Shown one piece after another: positions 8,832 through 17,980 of a stretch of 64,000 nucleotides of DNA. Positions within the stretch are counted from its first letter, which is position 1. Each line of letters opens with the position of its first letter. The translations under genes were made by a program, and so were the position numbers. The DNA is taken from NCBI GenBank assembly GCA_012839295.1, contig DUNO01000001.1:62001-126000 (forward strand), in the 5' to 3' direction. The notes below the pieces were generated by a model that was given only the letters and a program-made list of their open reading frames with translations, had not been told where the DNA came from and did no database searches. The DNA comes from Clostridiales bacterium (GTDB lineage: Bacteria > Bacillota > Clostridia > Lachnospirales > Lachnospiraceae).

Positions 8832-10271
8832 ATGTACATTTTAGAAAATGCATTTAACAATGTCCTTCGGAACAAGGGCAGGAACATCCTGATTGGTGCA
8901 ATTCTTTTCGCGGTTATCGTTACAGCCGTGATTGCACTTATGATCAATACGACCACCAGCAGCATCATCGAGAATTATAAAGGCCGGTTCGGTTCAGAGA
9001 TACGCCTTGAACCTAATATGGAGAAGGTACGCGATGAGGCGATGAAAAACAGCACGGACGGAATGGTCAGAGTAACCGTGCCGAGTATTCCGGCTGAAAA
9101 TTACATTGCCTTCAGCGAATCGGAATATTTACAGGGAAGCATAATGACAGCCAGCGCAGGAGTAATATGTGATAGCATCACGTCTGTGGATGCTGAACTG
9201 GGTGGTGGCAGCGGAATGATGATGATGGGCGGCGGGGCTGGAATAGAAGCATCCGAGAATACGCCTATGCAGTTTATGATGAGTCTCCAAGGCAACAAGC
9301 TCGCTGAGTTTGAAGCAGGAACCCGGGAACTGGCCTCAGGTGAGATGCCTGATGAGCTGAATGAATGCATTGTCAGCACCGATTTAGCGGAGTCGAATGA
9401 CATACAAATTGGCGATAGCTTCACCTTCACTGGCGAGCTCCGTGACATGGCCGAGGGCATTGTTCAGCCAACCAGCTATACATTGACAGTCGTCGGTACC
9501 TACTATGATGTCACAGATGAATACGCGGAAGGCAGCGCACAGAATGCATTTACTAACCGCCGCAACGAAATTATTACGACTTATGACACGGTAGTGCAGG
9601 AAATCCAGAGCGGTATGAACGGAATTAAAGTGGCAGCGACCTATTACTTAAAAAATCCTGAGCTCTTAGATGAATTTGCGGCAGAGGTATATTCAAAAGG
9701 TTTGCCTGAGACCTTTGATGTAACCACGGATAAAGCCACTTACAACAAAATCGTTGGCCCAGTGGAAGGTTTAAAAGGGGTTGCTATTATGTTTATGAGT
9801 GTTGTACTGGTCTTTGGCGGTGTTATTATCGCACTTCTTGCTTCCATTGCAATTCGTGAACGAAAATACGAGATTGGCGTTTTGCGCGCAATGGGTATGA
9901 AAAAAACAAAGGTTGCATTTGGCCTATGGAGTGAGATGCTGCTGATTACTCTGCTTTGTCTTGTGGCAGGCCTTGGCACCGGCAGGCTCTTGGCGCAGCC
10001 TGTTACAGATGCATTACTCGCAGGGCAGATTGAAGCCGCAGAGGCAGCTCAGGATGAGCAGCAATCAAACGGGGGCATGATGCTTAGAATGCCCCAGCAA
10101 GATACAGCAGCGGATGCGGAGCCTTTAAGCGATATTGATTTATCCCTTGGTTTGGATACTATGCTTCAAATCATAGGAATTGCTCTTGTACTGGCTTCTC
10201 TGGCCGGCTTGATTTCCATCAGCAGGATAACAAAATATGAACCCATCAAAATACTCATGGAAAGGAACTAA
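8832..10271 (+). CDS. MacB/FtsX-type ABC transporter permease
   Basis: 479 residues from the ATG at 8832, chosen because the GTG at 8820 lies inside the ribosome binding site AAAGGAG. One transmembrane helix near residues 19-41 is followed by a large extracellular MacB-like domain, then three helices (about 320-345, 375-395, 443-465) of the FtsX fold with the conserved cytoplasmic RERKYEIGVLRAMGMKK segment. Such permeases work as mechanotransmitters or exporters for peptides and lipophilic toxins. The outer domain carries a Met/Gly-rich stretch (GGGSGMMMMGGGAG) and a second one lies at SNGGMMLRMPQQ, which is unusual. The partner ATPase is encoded four bases downstream. Confidence 0.9.
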   Translation: MYILENAFNNVLRNKGRNILIGAILFAVIVTAVIALMINTTTSSIIENYKGRFGSEIRLEPNMEKVRDEAMKNSTDGMVRVTVPSIPAENYIAFSESEYLQGSIMTASAGVICDSITSVDAELGGGSGMMMMGGGAGIEASENTPMQFMMSLQGNKLAEFEAGTRELASGEMPDELNECIVSTDLAESNDIQIGDSFTFTGELRDMAEGIVQPTSYTLTVVGTYYDVTDEYAEGSAQNAFTNRRNEIITTYDTVVQEIQSGMNGIKVAATYYLKNPELLDEFAAEVYSKGLPETFDVTTDKATYNKIVGPVEGLKGVAIMFMSVVLVFGGVIIALLASIAIRERKYEIGVLRAMGMKKTKVAFGLWSEMLLITLLCLVAGLGTGRLLAQPVTDALLAGQIEAAEAAQDEQQSNGGMMLRMPQQDTAADAEPLSDIDLSLGLDTMLQIIGIALVLASLAGLISISRITKYEPIKILMERN

Positions 10272-10275
10272 GATA

Positions 10276-10965
10276 ATGAACGTGTTGACGGTAAATAATA
10301 TTTCCTATCAGTATGAAGGAAGCAAAAAAAATGTGTTAAAGGGGATCAGCGCTGGTTTTGAGGCCGGAAAGGTATATACCCTTGTAGGAAAATCGGGTTC
10401 CGGTAAATCAACGATGCTGTCGCTCATATCCGGGCTGGATATTTGCAAAAACGGTGAAATCCTGTATAAGGATGCCGACTTGAGGGTAATAGACAGGGAC
10501 AAGTATCGGGCACGGGATATCGGCGTTATCTTTCAGTCCTATAACCTACTGACAAACGTTACGGCTGTACAAAACATTGTCCTGTCCCTCCATATCAGCA
10601 AAGCACCTGAAAAGGATAAGAAGAGTTTTGCTTATTCCTTGCTTGAAAAGGTCGGGATCGACCGTGAAACAGCTGATAGACCGGTGCTTAAGCTGTCCGG
10701 TGGTGAGCAGCAGCGTGTAGGTATTGCAAGGGCAATTTCCCATAATCCTGATATGATCATTGCCGATGAACCCACCGGTAATCTGGATAGAGATACCGAG
10801 GCGGAGATCCTTAAGATATTTATAAATCTCGCTCATTCGGAAAATAAGTGTGTAATCATTGTTACCCATTCAAAGAAAGTCTCTGAAATCGCTGATGTCA
10901 TTTATGGGATCAGTGATGGGAAAATAGCCTTTCACAAGCAACTGCCAATAGAAAAAAATTCATAG
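10276..10965 (+). CDS. ABC transporter ATP-binding protein (MacB/LolD family)
   Basis: About 229 residues. Walker A is GKSGSGKST, the Q-loop lies in [11 protein letters not shown], the signature is [14 protein letters not shown], Walker B is [12 protein letters not shown] and the switch His is in IVTHSK. The LSGGEQQRV and DEPTGNLD wording is typical of the LolD/MacB/FtsE branch. The frame extends up to 10237, but the ATG at 10276 follows AAAGGAAC at good spacing and lies just after the permease stop. It powers the permease encoded upstream. Confidence 0.93.
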   Translation: MNVLTVNNISYQYEGSKKNVLKGISAGFEAGKVYTLVGKSGSGKSTMLSLISGLDICKNGEILYKDADLRVIDRDKYRARDIGVIFQSYNLLTNVTAVQNIVLSLHISKAPEKDKKSFAYSLLEKVGIDRETADRPVLKLSGGEQQRVGIARAISHNPDMIIADEPTGNLDRDTEAEILKIFINLAHSENKCVIIVTHSKKVSEIADVIYGISDGKIAFHKQLPIEKNS

Positions 10966-10975
10966 GGAGGCTGCC

Positions 10976-11341
10976 ATGAAAAAAGCAAATGGAATAATAG
11001 CAATTTCACTATTCGCGCTGGCTGGTTTTTTGGTGATATACACAATATGGGCATTCGTAAATTGCTTAAGCTATATTTCAGAAATGACTGCGTCAGGACA
11101 ACTTGTTATAAAGGGCAACGAATATGATGTAATTGATTTTTATATGAGTAACTGCGTACAATATCTGATCAGCGCTGTGTTAATCTTTGCTGCGGGATGG
11201 ATTACAGCGCGTCCCGTTACCGTTTTTCAAAGCAGAAATTATCTGGAGCAGACAGCTTCTGCAGACATAGCAAAAGATGATGATTTGGATGATTGGTTTA
11301 AAAAGATGGATACGGAGGATGTAAAAAAGTTGGGGATGTAA
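10976..11341 (+). CDS. Small membrane protein of the ABC exporter operon
   Basis: 121 residues with two transmembrane helices (about 6-29 and 62-78) and an acidic, lysine-containing C-terminal tail of roughly 40 residues in the cytoplasm. It starts 10 bases after the ATPase gene with GGGAGG upstream, so it is in the same operon. I recognise no family. It may be an accessory subunit or stability factor of the exporter, but that rests on position only. Confidence 0.65.
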   Translation: MKKANGIIAISLFALAGFLVIYTIWAFVNCLSYISEMTASGQLVIKGNEYDVIDFYMSNCVQYLISAVLIFAAGWITARPVTVFQSRNYLEQTASADIAKDDDLDDWFKKMDTEDVKKLGM

Positions 11342-11450
11342 GGAATTATGCACTTTATCCCTCATATGAATAAGCATTTCATTGTATCCAACACGTGTAC
11401 TCATACGGTATCTGTCAAAAAGTCTGCCTGGTAAACAACATTGATTTATT

Positions 11451-11735
11451 TTATATTTCGGCAGGTGAATTTCGGGGCTTCCAATAACGAGAACCGTTCA
11501 TCTCCCGGCATAAGAACCCATTATCAATTAATTCTCGCCTGAGAATGAAATAATCTTTAAAAGTATGCCATTCTTCACAGATGGAGTTTACCTCTTTTTC
11601 AGTATAATTTCGGTTTGCTTCAAATTTTTCAGCTAAATAGCAGAGAGTTGCGACTCTGAAAACCTTCTTTTGAGATAACTGTGTAATTTTTCCTGAATCA
11701 TCAAGAAATCTACTTATATCAATATTTTGATTCAA
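11451..11735 (-). CDS. DUF2087 domain protein
   Basis: A 94-residue protein with the DUF2087 pattern: KKVFRVATLCYLAEKFEANRNYTEKEVN, then FILRRELIDNGFLCRE and an ending like YWKP. The fold is a small winged-helix-like domain often found alone or fused to ArsR regulators, so a role in nucleic-acid binding is likely. The start is TTG at 11735 with AAGGAAG about 9 bases ahead. It stands alone and points against the ABC operon. Confidence 0.8.
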   Translation of the reverse strand: MNQNIDISRFLDDSGKITQLSQKKVFRVATLCYLAEKFEANRNYTEKEVNSICEEWHTFKDYFILRRELIDNGFLCREMNGSRYWKPRNSPAEI

Positions 11736-12109
11736 ATTAAATGCTTCCTTTCTATTAACTGTTTAACTTTTTAGTTCACATTTAATATAAAGTAGCTATA
11801 TTTTTCGTTTTATATCTCATGAATGTATTGTAATTTCCAGGCATGGATTTTTCAATAAACGTTCCGTAGAGTTTTTATACTGAGGGATATTGAATTCTCT
11901 TCAACTACAAAATGAATGCTATTTAAGATTAAAACCTTCAGTACGCTGAGGGTTTTCTTGCTGTCGGCTTTTATCTTTATTTATTAAATTAGACATCGGA
12001 AAATGAGTGTTGTCATGTTATAATAAAAGAAACGTTGAAAGATTGGTGCGCCCTTGTGTGCTTATGCATTAGTTTTAGGGATATAAAATTATACGAAAGA
12101 GGTTTTTGG
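11736..12109. other. Intergenic region between divergent genes
   Basis: About 370 AT-rich bases. A symmetric hairpin (AAAACCTTCAG-TACG-CTGAGGGTTTT, 11931-11956, followed by CTT) can act as a terminator. A TATAAT-like -10 lies in TGTTATAATAAAAG near 12014-12025, probably the promoter of the diguanylate cyclase gene. No gene is apparent. Confidence 0.5.
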
Positions 12110-13720
12110 ATGTTCATTTATCAGATTTTGTTAGTGATTTCTATACTGTTTATGATGCTTTTACTATTTTTAATTGCCCTAAAAAGCAAGAAAAAGCAGA
12201 TTCACTATGCCGTCATGGCCATAGCGGTCAGCCTGCTGACCTGGAATATTTCAGTATTATGCTATATTACCTTTTCAGGGATACCATGGGTATTGGCTGT
12301 CAGTGAAAAAATATATTTTATCGGCATTATTTTTGCCTCACTGGCCACTTTGTTTACCAGTTTGATTTTTGTCCATACCAGGATTAGGTTCTCCTGGAAA
12401 TATGCCCTGTTGTTTGTTGTGCCGTCTGTTTCCCTTGCAGTCTTATTCACCAACCCTTATCATAATTTTTTTTATAAAACCTTCAGCTTAATCCCATCCG
12501 AGCAGGATTTCGGGTTTTATTTTTCCGTCCATACAGCCTATTCCTATTTATGCATCGGAATCGGTCTTTTCTATCTTCTGCATTTTTCCGTCAAGAATTT
12601 TGGCTTTTTTTCCAGGCAGGCCATGCTTATTTTTTTCGGTATCTTGATCTCATTAATTGCAGATACGTTCAGTACGTTTCATATCTTTGACTGGTCAGCG
12701 GCTGTGGAAAACATCGTTTTTTCCGTTACTGCTATTCTTTTTATTTTTGCTATCGTGAAACTGGATTTTTTAAATGTTGTTCCGATTGCCTTGCATAAGG
12801 TTGTTAATATTATTTCCGATGCTTATGTCGTTTTCAGTGAAGAATATGAAATTGTTGATTTCAATAATGCATTTATAACGAACTGGGACGGAGCTTCCAG
12901 AAAAGCCGGAATTTGTGAAGTCATCAAACGGGGATGTCCTGATTTTGACGAAGAACAGTTTATTCATAAGGTCAGTAAATCGGTTCGGGAACAGACAACG
13001 GTAAGTATGGAAATGCAGTGTCCGTCCAGCGACGGTGCAAGATATTACCAGTCGGAAATAACCCCGGTTATTTTCAAAAGCAACCATGTAGGAACCATTA
13101 TGCTCATCAAGGATATTACGGAACTTAAAAAGAATCTGGAAGAAGTGATCAGGCTGAATGAAAAATTGCGGAGCCTGGCGGTGAAAGACTGGCTGACCCA
13201 GGCCTACAACCGTTACTTCTTTGACGAGCGGCTGGAGCAGGAAATCGACCGGGCTTCCAAGCTGCAAAGCTGTGAGGGTGAAGCCGCTAAAGCCGGAAAT
13301 AATCTCGGCTTGATCATGTTCGACATTGATTATTTCAAGGTCTATAATGATTTAAACGGACACCAGGCCGGGGATGAGCTTCTCCAAGTACTGGTAAATA
13401 TCGTAAAAGAAACCCTTTTTCCTGCCGATATACTGTGCCGCTACGGTGGAGAAGAATTTGCGGTGATATGCTGCCGGACCGCGGTAGAAGGGATTAGAGT
13501 CACCGCGGAAAAGATCAGAAAATCACTGGAAGAGCATGAATTCAAATATCAGGATACCCAGCCGGACGGCAATCTGACGGTCAGTGTCGGCGTCGCCTAT
13601 TATGCACAGCCCTGTCTCAAAAAAGACGATTTGATCCAGATGGCCGACCAGAATCTTTATCTGGCCAAAAATACCGGGAAGAATAAGGTTGTGTTCAGGC
13701 AATATGAGGATTTAATATAA
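12110..13720 (+). CDS. Membrane-bound diguanylate cyclase with 7TM and PAS domains
   Basis: About 536 residues from the ATG at 12110, which follows AAGAGG; the TTG at 12035 has no ribosome binding site. The first 230 residues form seven hydrophobic helices of the histidine-kinase N-terminal 7TM type. A PAS-like segment follows (about 240-360), then a GGDEF domain with the active-site loop RYGGEEF. The enzyme makes the second messenger cyclic di-GMP from two GTP. The product-binding RxxD five residues before GGEEF is not obvious, so feedback inhibition may be weak. The gene appears monocistronic. Confidence 0.9.
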   Translation: MFIYQILLVISILFMMLLLFLIALKSKKKQIHYAVMAIAVSLLTWNISVLCYITFSGIPWVLAVSEKIYFIGIIFASLATLFTSLIFVHTRIRFSWKYALLFVVPSVSLAVLFTNPYHNFFYKTFSLIPSEQDFGFYFSVHTAYSYLCIGIGLFYLLHFSVKNFGFFSRQAMLIFFGILISLIADTFSTFHIFDWSAAVENIVFSVTAILFIFAIVKLDFLNVVPIALHKVVNIISDAYVVFSEEYEIVDFNNAFITNWDGASRKAGICEVIKRGCPDFDEEQFIHKVSKSVREQTTVSMEMQCPSSDGARYYQSEITPVIFKSNHVGTIMLIKDITELKKNLEEVIRLNEKLRSLAVKDWLTQAYNRYFFDERLEQEIDRASKLQSCEGEAAKAGNNLGLIMFDIDYFKVYNDLNGHQAGDELLQVLVNIVKETLFPADILCRYGGEEFAVICCRTAVEGIRVTAEKIRKSLEEHEFKYQDTQPDGNLTVSVGVAYYAQPCLKKDDLIQMADQNLYLAKNTGKNKVVFRQYEDLI

Positions 13721-13821
13721 TGCCAGGATGATGGCTGCTGTTTAATATAGGAGATATGTACCCGCCATTTGGATACATTACGTTAAAAGGTTTATACTGG
13801 AAACTTTCATCTCTTCCTATA

Positions 13822-13875
13822 TTGACAAAATGGTTTAACGGCGTTAAACTAAAAATAGATTTAACATCATTAAAC
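13822..13875 (+). promoter_or_regulatory. blaI-type promoter with two palindromic operators
   Basis: A -35 TTGACA (13822-13827) and a -10 TAAACT (13845-13850) stand 17 bases apart. Operator 1, GTTTAAC-N3-GTTAAAC (13833-13849), fills the spacer. Operator 2, ATTTAAC-N3-ATTAAAC (13859-13875), follows 26 bases on, next to the ribosome binding site. Two dyads of the same core in this position fit autorepression by the BlaI-like protein encoded immediately downstream. Confidence 0.75.
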
Positions 13876-13891
13876 CAAAGAGGTGTTTGAT

Positions 13892-14251
13892 ATGGTTGAA
13901 TACAAATTAGGTGTTATGGAAATGAAGTTTGCGGATTTGATGTGGGATAATGAGCCCATTCCCTCTGGTGACTTGGTGAAAATATGTGAACAGGAATTAG
14001 GCTGGAAAAAATCCACAACCTATACCATGCTGCGCCGCCTGTGCCAGCGCAATATTTTCAAAAATCAAGATGGCCTGGTTTCGTCTATCCTATCTAAGCA
14101 AGAGTTTCATGCTTTGCAAAGCGAAAAGTTTATTGAAGAAACCTTCGGCGGCTCGTTGCCGCAATTTTTAGCAGCATTTTCGGCAAGGAAAAAGCTGACT
14201 GATAAGGAAATTGACGAATTGGAAAAACTGATCCGCCAGAACAGGAGGTGA
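13892..14251 (+). CDS. BlaI/MecI/CopY-family transcriptional repressor
   Basis: About 119 residues from the ATG at 13892 (AGAGGTG ahead; the GTG at 13883 lies in that site). It has the Penicillinase_R winged helix: LGVMEMKFADLMWDNEP, GWKKSTTYTMLRRLCQR as recognition helix, and a C-terminal dimerisation helix (KKLTDKEIDELEKLI). Family members repress as dimers and are inactivated by proteolysis triggered by an M56 membrane sensor. That sensor gene follows after four bases. The pair probably controls itself through the two palindromes upstream. No beta-lactamase gene is adjacent. Confidence 0.92.
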   Translation: MVEYKLGVMEMKFADLMWDNEPIPSGDLVKICEQELGWKKSTTYTMLRRLCQRNIFKNQDGLVSSILSKQEFHALQSEKFIEETFGGSLPQFLAAFSARKKLTDKEIDELEKLIRQNRR

Positions 14252-14255
14252 GCCA

Positions 14256-15929
14256 ATGCCGTATTTTATTCAGTCGAAAATCCTTGAGACTTTTTTACAA
14301 GTCCTCAATATGAGTTTGACCGCAAGCACCATAATTGTTTTCGTGCTGGTCGCACGGCTGCTTTTGAAAAAGGCTCCCAAGGTTTTCTCCTATGCCATGT
14401 GGAGCGTCGTATTCTTTCGGCTGCTTTGCCCGGTCTCCATTGAAAGTATGTTTAGCTTGCTGCCGGTCAATGCAAGTCCTATTTCAACAAATACGATTTA
14501 TTCAGAAACACCACAGATAAGCACAGGCATAGCGGCTGTTGATAATATAATTAACCCCATATTACCAGCCCCTGCAAACGGGGCAAGTGTCAATCCGATG
14601 CAGATAGCGGCAGCCATTGGTGAAAGCCTTTGGCTTATGGGAATCGTTGTACTTTTGTCTTATAGTATGGTTTCTCTTTTTAGATTGCGCAAAAATTTGA
14701 TAGGTGCAGTAAGGCTACAGGATAATATTTTTCTTGCCGACCACATTGCCTCCCCATTTGTTATCGGTCTGTTTCGTCCGAAAATTTACTTACCATCGGC
14801 TTTACCGGAGCAGGAGCGAAGCTATATTATCCTGCATGAGCAAACCCATATTCGGCGTTTTGACCATGTAATGAAAATTGTGGCGTTTGCGGCTTTGTGT
14901 ATCCACTGGTTCAATCCACTCATTTGGGTAGCGTTTACTCTTACGATCAGGGATATGGAAATGTCCTGTGATGAAAGCGTAATGAAACGGCTGGGAACCA
15001 ACATCCGGGAAGAGTATTCCGCATCGCTTTTAAGCCTTGCGACGGGCAGAAAAATTATTGCCGGTACTCCTCTGGCCTTTGGGGAAGGAGACACGAAAAG
15101 CAGGATAAAGAATGTATTACACTACAAAAAGCCAGCCTTGTGGGTCATGCTGGCGGCATTGGCTGGCGTAGCAGCAATTTGTATTGCATTTGCATCCAAC
15201 CCGCAGCGCACATCAATGGAATGGGCTAGAAACCTGCGTGTGGAGGATGTTGAAAAAATTGAGTTGGTTGACGAGAAGTTCCTGACTCTTGACGAACTGA
15301 AACTCATTGCGCAAAAGGGTGATGCTATTTCCTGGGATGATTTTGCGCCCTACTATGGGCAGTCCATCGGCTTTGGGTTGTATATCATGCACTATCCAAT
15401 GGAGCAGTCCTATTATGTCAGAGTTGGTGGGGTGCCAAAGGAACCGCCGATGTATGTTTATCTGGGGTCTACAGAGACGGAGCAGTATATCGACATTCGA
15501 AAGGAAAGTATAGATGAGTTTATCCAAAATTCCGAAGCAGAACGCATTGTTTTTTGGGTGAAGCCCGATGAAACGCCGCAAGTGATCGGCGAAGTGGCGG
15601 TGGTGCAGTGGCTGAACCGTTATAAAGGTGATACAGTATCAGATCTTGAGCGTATCACTGATTATACCGTTGACAGTGTGAATGTAATTTCTGGTACACC
15701 CAAAGCAGGACAGACTTGGCTGGATATGCCGTACCATTATGTTGTCCGTGCAAAATACAGCATAGCAACCGCAACGGAAGAATACCTCGCCCCCGCGGAT
15801 GGTGTTTCGGGAAAGGGCTTGTTTGAGGGATTATTTAGAGAACTATGCGTAAAGTCATTGGGCGATGGGTACTTTGAAGTTGTAAGCATAGGAACAGGCG
15901 GAGGCGAGCAAGCATTTTTACAACAGTAA
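14256..15929 (+). CDS. BlaR1/MecR1-like M56 membrane metallopeptidase sensor
   Basis: 557 residues. The N-terminal part has four transmembrane helices (about 15-35, 40-57, 123-143, 295-313) around the cytoplasmic zinc peptidase with HEQTH at residues 194-198 and a downstream Glu in the MEMSCDESV helix. The roughly 240-residue C-terminal extracellular part is not a penicillin-binding domain; it has a DUF4825-like appearance (VVQWLNRYKGDTVSDLERI). It should sense an external ligand and cleave or trigger cleavage of the BlaI-like repressor. The sensor domain suggests a signal other than beta-lactams. Confidence 0.88.
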   Translation: MPYFIQSKILETFLQVLNMSLTASTIIVFVLVARLLLKKAPKVFSYAMWSVVFFRLLCPVSIESMFSLLPVNASPISTNTIYSETPQISTGIAAVDNIINPILPAPANGASVNPMQIAAAIGESLWLMGIVVLLSYSMVSLFRLRKNLIGAVRLQDNIFLADHIASPFVIGLFRPKIYLPSALPEQERSYIILHEQTHIRRFDHVMKIVAFAALCIHWFNPLIWVAFTLTIRDMEMSCDESVMKRLGTNIREEYSASLLSLATGRKIIAGTPLAFGEGDTKSRIKNVLHYKKPALWVMLAALAGVAAICIAFASNPQRTSMEWARNLRVEDVEKIELVDEKFLTLDELKLIAQKGDAISWDDFAPYYGQSIGFGLYIMHYPMEQSYYVRVGGVPKEPPMYVYLGSTETEQYIDIRKESIDEFIQNSEAERIVFWVKPDETPQVIGEVAVVQWLNRYKGDTVSDLERITDYTVDSVNVISGTPKAGQTWLDMPYHYVVRAKYSIATATEEYLAPADGVSGKGLFEGLFRELCVKSLGDGYFEVVSIGTGGGEQAFLQQ

Positions 15930-16046
15930 AGCCCGCAGAGAATTAGCACGGTAAAAATGAACTTGCTTTTTCCTGAATCTAGAAATATGATATAAAAGGC
16001 AATTATTATGGGGATGGACATCCCCAAAAAGAAAAGGCGTGGTGAA

Positions 16047-16727
16047 ATGGGACATATTCTAGTGGTAGAAGATGATGTTATGCTGAATTCCGGTTTGTGC
16101 TATAATCTTGAACTGGACGGATATAAAGCTGTACCGGTCCATAATTCGGCGGCGGCTTTGGAAAAAATACATAGAGAATCTTTTGAGCTTATCATTTTGG
16201 ATGTGAATCTGCCAGACGGCGACGGCTTCAAGCTGTGCAAAAAGATCAAGGCCGTACGGGACATCCCGGTGGTGTTCCTGACTGCACGTGACCTGGAAGC
16301 CGACATGATGGCGGGCTTTGAGCTGGGCGCGGATGATTATATCACGAAACCCTTTAACATTAATATTTTCCGGAAAAAAGTGGCCGTTATTTTGAGACGG
16401 TCGGAAAAATCAGCAAATAAAAACCTCTATATATGCGGTGACCTTATGATAGATTTTGACAGGCTGACGGCAGCTGTTAAGGACGAGCCGGTGCTCCTCA
16501 CTCCCATTGAATATAAAATACTGAAGATTTTTACAAGCAACCCGGATATTCTTTTGACACGGCAGCTTTTACTTGAGAAGCTTTATGACGTGGACGCAAG
16601 CTTTGTGGACGAACACGCCCTGACCGTCAATATCAACCGTTTAAGAAACAAGGTTGAAGCTGAGGACAGAAAGTATATTAAAACGGTTTATGGCATGGGC
16701 TATGTATGGACTGGTGATAAAATATGA
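16047..16727 (+). CDS. OmpR-family response regulator (second module)
   Basis: About 226 residues beginning at MGHILVVEDD; the frame extends up to 16008 but those residues (GMDIPKKKRRGE) do not belong to the receiver domain. Acidic pocket D9/D10, phospho-acceptor D52 in LIILDVNLPDG, Thr in VFLTARD and Lys in DYITKPFN. The winged-helix half ends with KYIKTVYGMGYVW. An ATGA overlap couples it to the kinase gene. It most resembles regulators of BceRS/VraRS-type bacitracin and lantibiotic sensing systems, in line with the FtsX-type transporter downstream. Confidence 0.92.
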   Translation: MGHILVVEDDVMLNSGLCYNLELDGYKAVPVHNSAAALEKIHRESFELIILDVNLPDGDGFKLCKKIKAVRDIPVVFLTARDLEADMMAGFELGADDYITKPFNINIFRKKVAVILRRSEKSANKNLYICGDLMIDFDRLTAAVKDEPVLLTPIEYKILKIFTSNPDILLTRQLLLEKLYDVDASFVDEHALTVNINRLRNKVEAEDRKYIKTVYGMGYVWTGDKI

Positions 16728-17767
16728 GAAAGAGCTTATCCGCAAAGGGAATCTACATTAGTATCGGAGCTGCCTTTACCGTCATTACGGTCTGCTTTCT
16801 TATTGTGATATTTCGCTATACAAGGGATCCGGTGATAAGGTGTGCCGTAATCGTCTTCTCCCTGCTGCTTGTGCTGATTGGTATCACCTTGATTTTGCTG
16901 CTCAGGAGCAAACTGCTTGCCTTTTCGGCATCCATGAACGCCTGTATTGACGATATCGTAAATGGCAAAGTGGGTGTGCAGTTTGATCTGGAATCGGAAA
17001 CTCTGACAGGCAAATTTAACTACAGGCTTAAACGGCTGTACGAAATCATAAGACGAAGCCGGGAGCAAATTCAGGAAGAAAAACGTACCATTCAGGAAAT
17101 GGTCTCCGACATATCCCACCAAGTCAAAACACCGGTATCAAACTTAAAAATGTATAATGCCACCTTGCTGGAACGCAAACTTCCTCTTGAAAAAGAGCAG
17201 GAATTCCACAAATTGATGGAATCCCAAATTAACAAGCTGGATTTTTTAATGCAGGCGATGGTGAAAATGTCACGGTTGGAAACAGGGGTCATTACCCTTT
17301 CTGTTTCTCCCGCACCTATTTATGATACGGTCGGGCTTGCCCTGGCAGGTATCGTACTGCCTGCCGGGAATAAAGATATTGGAGTTACCGTAGACTGTGA
17401 TTCCTCACTTATTGTGCCGCATGATAAGAAATGGACAGCGGAGGCTCTGTTTAATATTTTAGACAATGCGGTCAAATACACCCCACGGGGCGGAAAAATC
17501 GCTGTGACGGCGGTTAAATGGGAGATGGCAACAAAAATTGATATTACGGATACGGGTAAGGGAATTCCGGAGCGGCATCTGGCGCAGATTTTCAAACGCT
17601 TTTACCGGGAAGATGATGTACATGGCATTGACGGTGTGGGCCTCGGCCTCTACCTGTGCCGTGAGATCATTTCCAGGCAGGGCGGCTATATTCAGGTAAA
17701 ATCCGAAGTAGGAAAAGGTTCCACGTTCTCGGTGTTCCTCCCAAGCCAAAGCTATTCTGGGGAATAG
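16724..17767 (+). CDS. Sensor histidine kinase with short extracellular loop
   Basis: 347 residues with two closely spaced transmembrane helices (about 9-30 and 39-62), leaving almost no external sensor. This is the intramembrane-sensing type. The phospho-acceptor helix reads SDISHQVKTPVSNL, followed by the ATPase N box (NILDNAVKY) and GLGLYLCREI. In such systems the cognate FtsX-type ABC transporter itself reports the substrate to the kinase, and transporter genes follow here. Its start codon overlaps the regulator stop (ATGA). Confidence 0.9.
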   Translation: MRKSLSAKGIYISIGAAFTVITVCFLIVIFRYTRDPVIRCAVIVFSLLLVLIGITLILLLRSKLLAFSASMNACIDDIVNGKVGVQFDLESETLTGKFNYRLKRLYEIIRRSREQIQEEKRTIQEMVSDISHQVKTPVSNLKMYNATLLERKLPLEKEQEFHKLMESQINKLDFLMQAMVKMSRLETGVITLSVSPAPIYDTVGLALAGIVLPAGNKDIGVTVDCDSSLIVPHDKKWTAEALFNILDNAVKYTPRGGKIAVTAVKWEMATKIDITDTGKGIPERHLAQIFKRFYREDDVHGIDGVGLGLYLCREIISRQGGYIQVKSEVGKGSTFSVFLPSQSYSGE

Positions 17768-17781
17768 GCTCTGGTTTTACG

Positions 17782-17811
17782 AAAGGCAGCTTTGACGGCT
17801 GCCCTTTTTCT
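17782..17811 (+). terminator. Rho-independent terminator after the second kinase
   Basis: AAAGGCAGC pairs with GCTGCCCTTT around the 7-base loop TTTGACG and runs into a T-rich tail. It separates the regulator/kinase transcript from the transporter operon. Confidence 0.8.
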
Positions 17812-17838
17812 TTACTGGATAGAAATGTCTCAATACTG

Positions 17839-17901
17839 TGACAATTGATTTTTGGATTGAGATAATTGAGTGACATTTGTCCTGTAGGATGGGAATATAA
17901 A
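17839..17901 (+). promoter_or_regulatory. Putative regulated promoter of the second ABC operon
   Basis: GTGACAATTG (17839-17848) and GTGACATTTG (17870-17879) agree at 9 of 10 positions and lie 31 bases apart, three helical turns. A -10-like TATAAA follows at 17896-17901. The -35 match is poor, as in activator-dependent promoters. The response regulator encoded at 16047 is the obvious candidate to bind the repeats. Confidence 0.45.
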
Positions 17902-17923
17902 CCGAAAACCAGGAGGATTTTCT

Positions 17924-17980
17924 ATGAGTAGATTAAAGACAAACTGTTTCCAGGGAGGTGGACGGATTGTTTCAAAATAA
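17924..17980 (+). CDS. Possible 18-codon leader ORF overlapping the permease start
   Basis: An ATG ten bases after the start of AGGAGG opens a frame of 18 codons (MSRLKTNCFQGGGRIVSK) that stops inside the beginning of the permease gene in another frame. The ribosome binding site is stronger than that of the permease, whose TTG start is at 17967. This could couple or meter translation of the permease. It could also be chance or the stub of a lost gene. Confidence 0.3.
   Translation: MSRLKTNCFQGGGRIVSK

Noticed and set aside
16008-16046. Longer start of the second response regulator and a GGGGATG/CATCCCC hairpin
   Set aside because: The extra 13 residues do not fit a receiver domain. The small hairpin is short, and its likeness to the palindrome at 61605 is too slight to build on.
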